A DNA stretch of 12,971 nt from Rikenellaceae bacterium (GTDB taxonomy: Bacteria; Bacteroidota; Bacteroidia; Bacteroidales; Rikenellaceae), in assembly GCA_021203585.1 (NCBI GenBank), contig JAJQAW010000143.1, positions 1 to 12,971 on the forward strand. The letters are read 5' to 3'. The position numbers were made by a program, and so were the translations under genes. Of this stretch, positions 8,275 to 12,971 are shown piece by piece (the stretch's first letter is position 1; every line of letters begins with the position of its first letter). The notes beneath the pieces are model-generated. The model did no database searches. It was not told where the DNA came from and worked only from the letters and a program-made list of their open reading frames with translations.

Positions 8275-8399
8275 TGTCGATGCCAAAAATTTTGCGGCTC
8301 CCGATTCAAGCGGACGATCGGTTTGCCGAGCCTCTACGGCCGTGCAGTTTCCCGAGGGGGATCCACTGCCGACCGGTTTGCTGCCGGCCTGATGGAAGC

Positions 8400-9537
8400 T
8401 TACTCGGAATTCTCCACCTCCGACCGGGTAATTTTATGCTTGGTTAGCTCCCGCCAGGCATACCCGATGTAGGCGGCTACAAACGGTATCAGCAGCGAGA
8501 CCACGCTCATGGTTCGGAGCGTAAATTCACTGGAGGAACTGTTATAAAGGGTTAGTGAACTCGAAGGATCGACCAGGGAAGGGTAGTACGAGGTGTTGTT
8601 CCATCCGGCCAACAGCAATAGAGACCAAACGGTGACTACCGTACCCGCTCCTGCAAACCCGAAGGACCGGCGGCCGTGCCGGTAAAGAGCCGTAAGGATA
8701 CCGAAAAGCAGGCAGAGAATACCTAAGATCAAAGCGATGGCCAGGTAAGGCATTTGCTGTAAGTTGTGCAGGTATTTGAATTTCTCGAGCGTAATTTCAC
8801 CGTTTCCGGGATCCACGGTCCATCCATCGACCCGCAATAAACTGATCAGAAAGACCAGAAAAAAAGCAGGAAAGGCATGGCGTTGTACGGCACATGTTTT
8901 TTAGCTCGGTCGACCAGGCATCGGTCATCGATCGCGCTCATGAAAAAAAGGAGCCCGAGAACCCGGGAAAGGAACAGTACGGCCAATCCCAGGGCCAGGT
9001 TCCGGTAATCCAGCACCGCTTCCAATCCGCGCCACGGCGTGGTCCACTGCGAAATAATGCTGTCCGCACTCAAATTGGCGATATTTCCCTTCTCGACGAC
9101 AAAGTGGGCGCCCGTAAAAAAAGTTCCCACAGCCGTGCCCAAGAGTAGCGCACCCAGAATGCCATTGATCACCAGGAAGGCGTTAAAGGTTTTTTCGCCC
9201 AGAAAGTTATTCGGTTTGCGCCGGTATTCGTAGGAGACGGCTTGAATCACGAAAACCAACAGGATCAGCATCCATACATAAAAGGCACCTCCGAAACTGG
9301 TCGAATAAAACAAGGGAAAAGAGGCGAAAAAAGCTTCCCCGAAGGTGACGAGCGTGGTGAAGGTCAATTCCCATTTCCGGCCCAGCACATCGGTGATCAT
9401 ATTCCTTTCTGCGGGACTTTTGCCGATGGTGTAAAGCAGCCCCTGTCCGCCTTGAACAAACAACAAAAAGACCAGCACGGCTCCGAGCAATGAAATCAGC
9501 AACCACCAGTAATGCTGGAAAAAACGTAGGTAAACAT
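8400..9537 (-). pseudogene. cydB: Cytochrome bd quinol oxidase subunit II (CydB), two frameshifts
   Basis: This is the second membrane subunit of the bd-type terminal oxidase, which stabilises the haems of CydA. Family signatures include LLFVQGGQGLLYTIGK, GRKWELTFTTLVTFG, FFASFPLFYSTSFGGAF and, in the last part, WTVDPGNGEITLEKFKYLHN. From the ATG at 9537 the frame hits a stop after 13 codons (MFTYVFSSITGGC). Adding one T to the T6 run (plus-strand A6, 9519-9524) yields MFTYVFFQHYWWLLISLLG, the expected N-terminus. Near residue 230 the frame ends at a TGA (8846-8848); one extra T in the T7 run (plus-strand A7, 8859-8865) restores AMPFLLFFLVFLISLLR. Repaired, the protein is 379 residues, the usual family length, with stop TAA. 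The gene starts 5 bases after the cydA stop. Confidence 0.9.
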
Positions 9538-9542
9538 AGTCT

Positions 9543-11129
9543 TCAATCGTTTTGGGGTCCTATTTTGATTTGTCGGGTCAGAATCTTCACCTCGGCGACG
9601 AGCAGCGCGGTGAATAAGACGACGAAAAGGGAAAAAGTAACTTTTACCGATCCGGCATCGATGCGCGATACGGCGGCAATGGTCGGCAGCAAATCCTGAA
9701 TCGTCCACGGCTGGCGTCCGACTTCGGCCACCACCCATCCGGCTTGTCCGGCCAGATAGGCCAGCGGAATCGACCAAAGCATACAGTAAAGCATCCATCG
9801 GGGAAATTCTTGCCGTTCTTTCTTCCGGTACAACACCAGCAAGGAGAGCAGGAATAATCCCACAAACCAAAAACCGCTCTCCACCATAAATCGGTAAGCG
9901 TAAAAAAGCAGGGGCACGTTGAGCTTCAAATCCTCAGGGGAATCGAGGTAACCATACCCGAAATACCGGAATTATTCCGATAGGAAATGTTGCCCTTCGG
10001 AGGTTTCCGGTAAAAATTGGCGTGCGATCTCTTACATACCTACCTGGTCGCCGGCTTTCCGGGCGATGTGGTACCGTCCGATTTCGGCTCGGGCGATCTG
10101 TCCGCGCCGGATCTTTTCCTGGGCCGGCATCAAACCGTGCGCCTGGTCCCCCCGGATCAGATCGTTTATACCGGGCACATAGGCATTCGGGTCGTGGAAA
10201 CTGAGCAGAGAGAGCAGTTTGGGGATTCTCAGCCCGAAATAAAAAGGATCCTCTCCCGGCTCCATCCGCTCCGCCGGTTTCAAGACTCCGACCACCACCA
10301 TATCGGCACCGTGGCCGCCCTCGTACAAACCCTCGACGGCAGCCAATTTCATCGGCTGAACCCGGGCTATCACTCGGTTCGATCGATCGCCGGTGAGTAT
10401 CAGCAAGATGGCACTGATCAACCCGAATATCGAAGCGATCCGGATACTGGTGCAGGCAAACTCCTTCTCCCGGTTCTTCAATAAATACCAGGCGCTTACT
10501 CCGAGTACGAAGACCGCTCCCAGTACAAACCCCGAGAGAACGGTATGGGTGAATTTGTTAATGGCCACAGGCGAGAGCAATACCTCCCAGAAATCGGTCA
10601 TTTCGTTGCGGGCCGTTTCGACATTAAAAGTCATTCCTACCGGATACTGCATCCAGCTGTTGGCCACCAGGATCCACAAGGCCGAAAGGTTGGCTCCGAG
10701 GGCCGTCATCCAGGTAGCGGTCAAATGAAATCCTTTCTTTACCCGGTCCCAGCCGAAAAACATTACGGCCACGAAAGTGGCCTCCAGGAAGAAAGCCAAT
10801 ATGCCTTCGATAGCCAGCGGGGCCCCGAAGATGTCTCCCACGAAATAGGAATAATTGGACCAGTTGGTCCCGAATTCGAACTCCAGGATCAATCCGGTAG
10901 CCACACCGATCGCGAAATTGATCCCGAAAATATTCATCCAGAACCGGGTAGTCTTTTTCCAGAACTCTTGACCCGTGCGATAATATTGGGTGTGCATGAA
11001 AGCGCACAGAAAACTCAATCCGAGGGTGAGTGGAACGAACAAAAAATGGTATATGGCAGTCATGGCGAACTGCGCCCGCGACCAGTCGACCACTTCTCGG
11101 AGGTCCGCAGCGGTTTGTAGTATCATCAT
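9543..11129 (-). pseudogene. cydA: Cytochrome bd quinol oxidase subunit I (CydA), two in-frame TAA codons
   Basis: CydA carries haems b558, b595 and d, oxidises quinol and reduces oxygen to water in the inner membrane. Visible ligands are His28 in YHFLFVPLTLGL, His195 in KFTHTVLSGFVLGA, and Glu108/Glu116 in LAIEGILAFFLEATF. The quinol loop follows GDRSN and contains QPMKLAAVEGLYEG. After residue 365 an in-frame TAA occurs (10032-10034), then 19 codons, then a second in-frame TAA (9972-9974). The frame then continues with FRYFGYGYL, FYAYRFMVESG (the expected b558 methionine ligand) and VVAEVGRQPWTIQDLLPT to a TGA at 9543. Ignoring the stops, the length is 528 positions, normal for Bacteroidales. 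A product ending at the first TAA would lack the methionine ligand and the last helices. The start ATG overlaps the upstream gene by four bases. Confidence 0.92.
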
Positions 11130-11386
11130 GGCAAAAGATTAACCGGTTGAACATGTAGGGGAGAATCGAATGGTCCGGCCTGCAAGAGGTTTTCCATGAC
11201 CTGAATGGATTTTTCTTCGTCGGATAATCCGGCCAGCTGTCGGGGGAAAAAGAACAACCGCAGTACGGCGAACATAATAAACAATTTGATCAGGATCAGC
11301 ATCCATAGCGTACGCCCCAGCGTCATGCTCCGGAACCCATCCCGGTAAAAAACCCAGATACGGTAAACGACGTTTTTATCTTTCAT
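11126..11386 (-). CDS. Small DUF4492-family membrane protein of the cydAB operon
   Basis: This 86-residue protein starts MKDKNVVYRIWVFYRDGFRSM and carries one hydrophobic helix (about LWMLILIKLFIMFAVLRLFFF, the 21-residue segment less its ends). The FYRDGFRSMTLGRTLWMLILIK layout is the DUF4492 pattern. In Bacteroidota these genes sit just upstream of cydA, which suggests a role in assembly or stability of cytochrome bd, similar in idea to small subunits such as CydX. That role is inferred from context. I chose the ATG at 11386 over an upstream alternative at 11419 because conserved sequence begins there. The TGA stop overlaps the cydA ATG in an ATGA arrangement, so translation is probably coupled. 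The frame is intact. Confidence 0.8.
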   Translation of the reverse strand: MKDKNVVYRIWVFYRDGFRSMTLGRTLWMLILIKLFIMFAVLRLFFFPRQLAGLSDEEKSIQVMENLLQAGPFDSPLHVQPVNLLP

Positions 11387-11437
11387 ACTCAAAGAAATTA
11401 AGTAATACACCGTCCGCAACCCTCGTTAACCGTCAAT

Positions 11438-11445
11438 CAAAAATA
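11438..11445 (-). promoter_or_regulatory. Candidate -7 element for the DUF4492-cydAB operon
   Basis: On the minus strand this reads TATTTTTG, matching TAnnTTTG, 51 bases upstream of the ATG at 11386. No good -33 TTTG is seen at the usual distance, and the surrounding spacer is AT-rich, so the match is suggestive only. Confidence 0.35.
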
Positions 11446-11658
11446 ACAAATTCCCGGAGTTCATCGTCTGATTTTACAATAATTTAACCTATTTTTTCTT
11501 CCGGTCCTCTCCGAAAAAGCGGGGAACCGGGAAGAGCGGGAGAGTGGATCATGGCAGTCAGCATTAAAAAATGCCTTCACTCCGACGGGCTCCGTGAAAA
11601 GGATCCTAAAAATAGAAAACTTACGCTACGATAGTACCGAAATTTACTTTCTCACCGA

Positions 11659-12354
11659 ATGCCAGAACAGACACTTTTCCAGAAGATCATATGGTTCTCC
11701 AACCAGCAGTCTTTTAATATCGACTATTTCGATTTATTGCTACCCCGGCAGACGATTTGCTCGGATCCCCGTTTTTTAAACGGTCATTTTTATTCGGCTA
11801 AATGCGGACGCAACATCCAGTATGAATCCGGCCTGGAACTGGAATTTATCCGGTTGCTCGAATCGGCTTCTTCCGTCCGGTTTTATGTGGAGCAACCGGT
11901 TCGAATTCCCTACCGGCGCGGAAAGAAGAAATTAACGTATACGCCGGATTTCGGTATTTATTTTCATTCCGGCGCATTCATTTTGGCGGAAATCAAACCT
12001 CTACACGCGATGTTGGAAGATCGGGTACAAACCAAAATGGAAGGATTGATCGAATTTTGCCGGCAACGGGGATTCGGGCTTCTGCTTACCGACGGACGTC
12101 ATACATTGGATCGACTGAAAAAAATTCCGCTCAACCGAAGTCTGGAAAAAGAGATTCTGTGTGCCCTCAAGCAGGAACCCATCCGCCGAAAGCAATACGC
12201 CGAGCTGGTGGAAAAGTGCGGAGCCTCGCACCAGGATATTCTGAAGATTATCCTCAAACACGATCTTTATTTTACGGCGTTTCCGTTCAAACTCAAATCG
12301 GGGAAATACAACGCCCTGTTTCGCCAGGTCTTTGTAGAGGGTATAATCCCTTGA
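11659..12354 (+). CDS. TnsA-like PD-(D/E)XK endonuclease, stand-alone
   Basis: This 231-residue protein resembles the N-terminal nuclease domain of Tn7 TnsA. The active-site pattern is visible: Glu56/Glu60 in ESGLELEFIRLLE, then VRFYVEQPVRIPY, Asp97 in YTPDF, and Glu111-Ile-Lys113 in ILAEIK. Residues about 170-210 look like a small winged-helix-like tail (KQYAELVEKCGASHQDILKI). TnsA cuts DNA 5' ends as part of a transposase; a protein with this domain but no TnsB or TnsC nearby may instead act in repair or defence. The ATG at 11659 is the first after an in-frame TAG at 11632. The DNA ligase-like gene follows 63 bases downstream on the same strand. The nuclease fold is well supported and the biological role is unknown. 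Confidence 0.8.
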   Translation: MPEQTLFQKIIWFSNQQSFNIDYFDLLLPRQTICSDPRFLNGHFYSAKCGRNIQYESGLELEFIRLLESASSVRFYVEQPVRIPYRRGKKKLTYTPDFGIYFHSGAFILAEIKPLHAMLEDRVQTKMEGLIEFCRQRGFGLLLTDGRHTLDRLKKIPLNRSLEKEILCALKQEPIRRKQYAELVEKCGASHQDILKIILKHDLYFTAFPFKLKSGKYNALFRQVFVEGIIP

Positions 12355-12417
12355 CGCACCATGCGGTTTTACCCGCTCTCCCGTGCTGTTTGGCATCTGC
12401 TTTGTCCCCGGTGATGC

Positions 12418-12971
12418 ATGAAAATCGATGCGGAAAAATTCAAAAAGATTCATGGGTATGAAGAGGCAAAAGGCGAGGCGCTCGATCGTGCCTCTATGGA
12501 AAAAGCCCTTTCTTATAAAAAGGAAGTACTCAAAAATTTCACGGCTATCCGTCAGCATGATATTCTTTCCCGTTTTACCGGAGATCAATATTGGGTAACC
12601 CGTAAGTACGACGGGGAATACGCTATCCTTTTCCATGATAACGGACAAACGGTAACCGTCAACCGCTCGGGCCGGATCCGGCGGGGGATTCCCTGTATCG
12701 AGGAAGCCGATGCGTTGATCCGGAATTCCGGAATCCGGCAGGGTATTTTCCCGGCCGAAATCTATGTGGATGCGGCTTATAAAACCCGGGTAAATGATTT
12801 GATCCACGCCTTGGCTCACGAGTCGGAATTGGACACCTTGCGTTTGGCCGTATTCGACGTGCTGGAAATCGACGGTCATCCGGTAAGGGGGGGATTACAG
12901 GAAAAGGTGGCACGCTATCGAGCGAATTTTCGCTCGGGGAATACGCTGCCGGCCGGTGGATATGTTGCCGG
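12418..12971 (+). CDS. ATP-dependent DNA ligase-like protein, cut by window edge
   Basis: The frame is open from the ATG at 12418 to the right edge (184 complete codons), so the C-terminal part is missing from the window. Nucleotidyltransferase motifs appear in order: motif I K63-Y-D65-G66-E in VTRKYDGEYAIL, whose lysine would be adenylylated; the Ia-like VNRSGR (81-86); motif III PAEIY with Glu114; and motif IIIa LAVFDVLEIDG (144-153). These are the hallmarks of ATP-dependent DNA ligases, which seal nicks. An RNA ligase or other nucleotidyltransferase cannot be excluded without motifs IV-VI and the OB domain. The N-terminal 55 residues are charged and helical, with no recognised DNA-binding domain. 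Bacteria use NAD-dependent LigA for replication, so this would be an accessory repair or defence ligase. It is probably cotranscribed with the upstream nuclease. Confidence 0.75.
   Translation, partial: MKIDAEKFKKIHGYEEAKGEALDRASMEKALSYKKEVLKNFTAIRQHDILSRFTGDQYWVTRKYDGEYAILFHDNGQTVTVNRSGRIRRGIPCIEEADALIRNSGIRQGIFPAEIYVDAAYKTRVNDLIHALAHESELDTLRLAVFDVLEIDGHPVRGGLQEKVARYRANFRSGNTLPAGGYVA

Noticed and set aside
9496..9870. A minus-strand frame overlapping the cydA 3' end and cydB 5' end
   Set aside because: Most of it is an out-of-frame reading of cydA. Only its last 13 codons (MFTYVFSSITGGC) are meaningful, as the frameshifted start of cydB.
2657..11129. General reassignment of stop codons to explain the broken genes
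   Set aside because: TAA interrupts cydA, yet TAA also properly ends susD, susC, fecR, sigma and cydB, and three lesions are indels that no codon reassignment can repair.
11498..11533. Imperfect hairpin (CTTCCGGT / ACCGGGAAG) in the cyd-nuclease intergenic region
   Set aside because: The arms need bulges to pair and no T-run or promoter relation supports a function.
11597..11607. AAAAGGATCCT shared with the palindrome at 7601-7618 and a similar string in cydA
   Set aside because: The shared core is only 11 bases, the second copy is not palindromic in its flanks, and one occurrence is coding, so chance is sufficient.
12719..12732. TCCGGAATTCCGGA palindrome
   Set aside because: It is within the ligase coding sequence and is explained by the codons; no sign of a regulatory role.
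12001..12879. A 292-codon open frame on the minus strand across the nuclease and ligase
   Set aside because: It lies opposite two genes with clear catalytic motifs, and its translation has no recognisable family features.
11659..12971. A Tn7-like transposon
   Set aside because: Only a TnsA-like nuclease is present; there is no TnsB, TnsC or TniQ and no terminal repeats in the window.

Overview
The window looks like a chromosomal segment of a Bacteroidota (Bacteroidales-like) bacterium. The evidence is a TonB-dependent SusC receptor with an adjacent SusD lipoprotein, a FecR anti-sigma factor and ECF sigma factor pair, the DUF4492-cydA-cydB gene order, weak or absent Shine-Dalgarno sequences, and TAnnTTTG-type -7 promoter elements. 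No species can be named from the sequence alone.

Layout. (1) 1-7501, minus strand: a nutrient-uptake locus read right to left as fecR, susC, susD and a secreted protein of unknown function that runs off the left edge. (2) 7502-7732: a divergent promoter region with two perfect palindromes and a -7-like element. (3) 7733-8260, plus strand: an ECF sigma factor, divergent from the fecR-susCD block, ending in a hairpin that contains its own stop codon. (4) 8400-11386, minus strand: a small DUF4492 membrane protein, cydA and cydB (cytochrome bd quinol oxidase). (5) 11387-11658: a second divergent intergenic region. (6) 11659-12971, plus strand: a stand-alone TnsA-like PD-(D/E)XK nuclease followed by an ATP-dependent DNA ligase-like gene that runs off the right edge.

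How the genes work together. The STN domain of SusC, the membrane FecR protein and the ECF sigma factor form a classical trans-envelope relay: the loaded outer-membrane receptor signals through FecR to release the sigma factor, which raises expression of the uptake genes. SusD is the surface substrate-binding lid, and the secreted protein probably acts on or near the same nutrient. DUF4492, CydA and CydB form the high-affinity terminal oxidase operon. The nuclease and ligase are adjacent and co-directional, which suggests a DNA cut-and-seal function. No mobile-element partner such as TnsB or TnsC is visible inside the window.

The most striking feature is that three otherwise well-conserved genes are broken by seven point lesions. 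susC has two in-frame TAG codons and one +1 indel in a G run. cydA has two in-frame TAA codons. cydB has two single-base deletions in T runs. Sequence beyond every lesion still matches the family, so these are either very recent mutations or sequencing/assembly errors. The other genes are intact.
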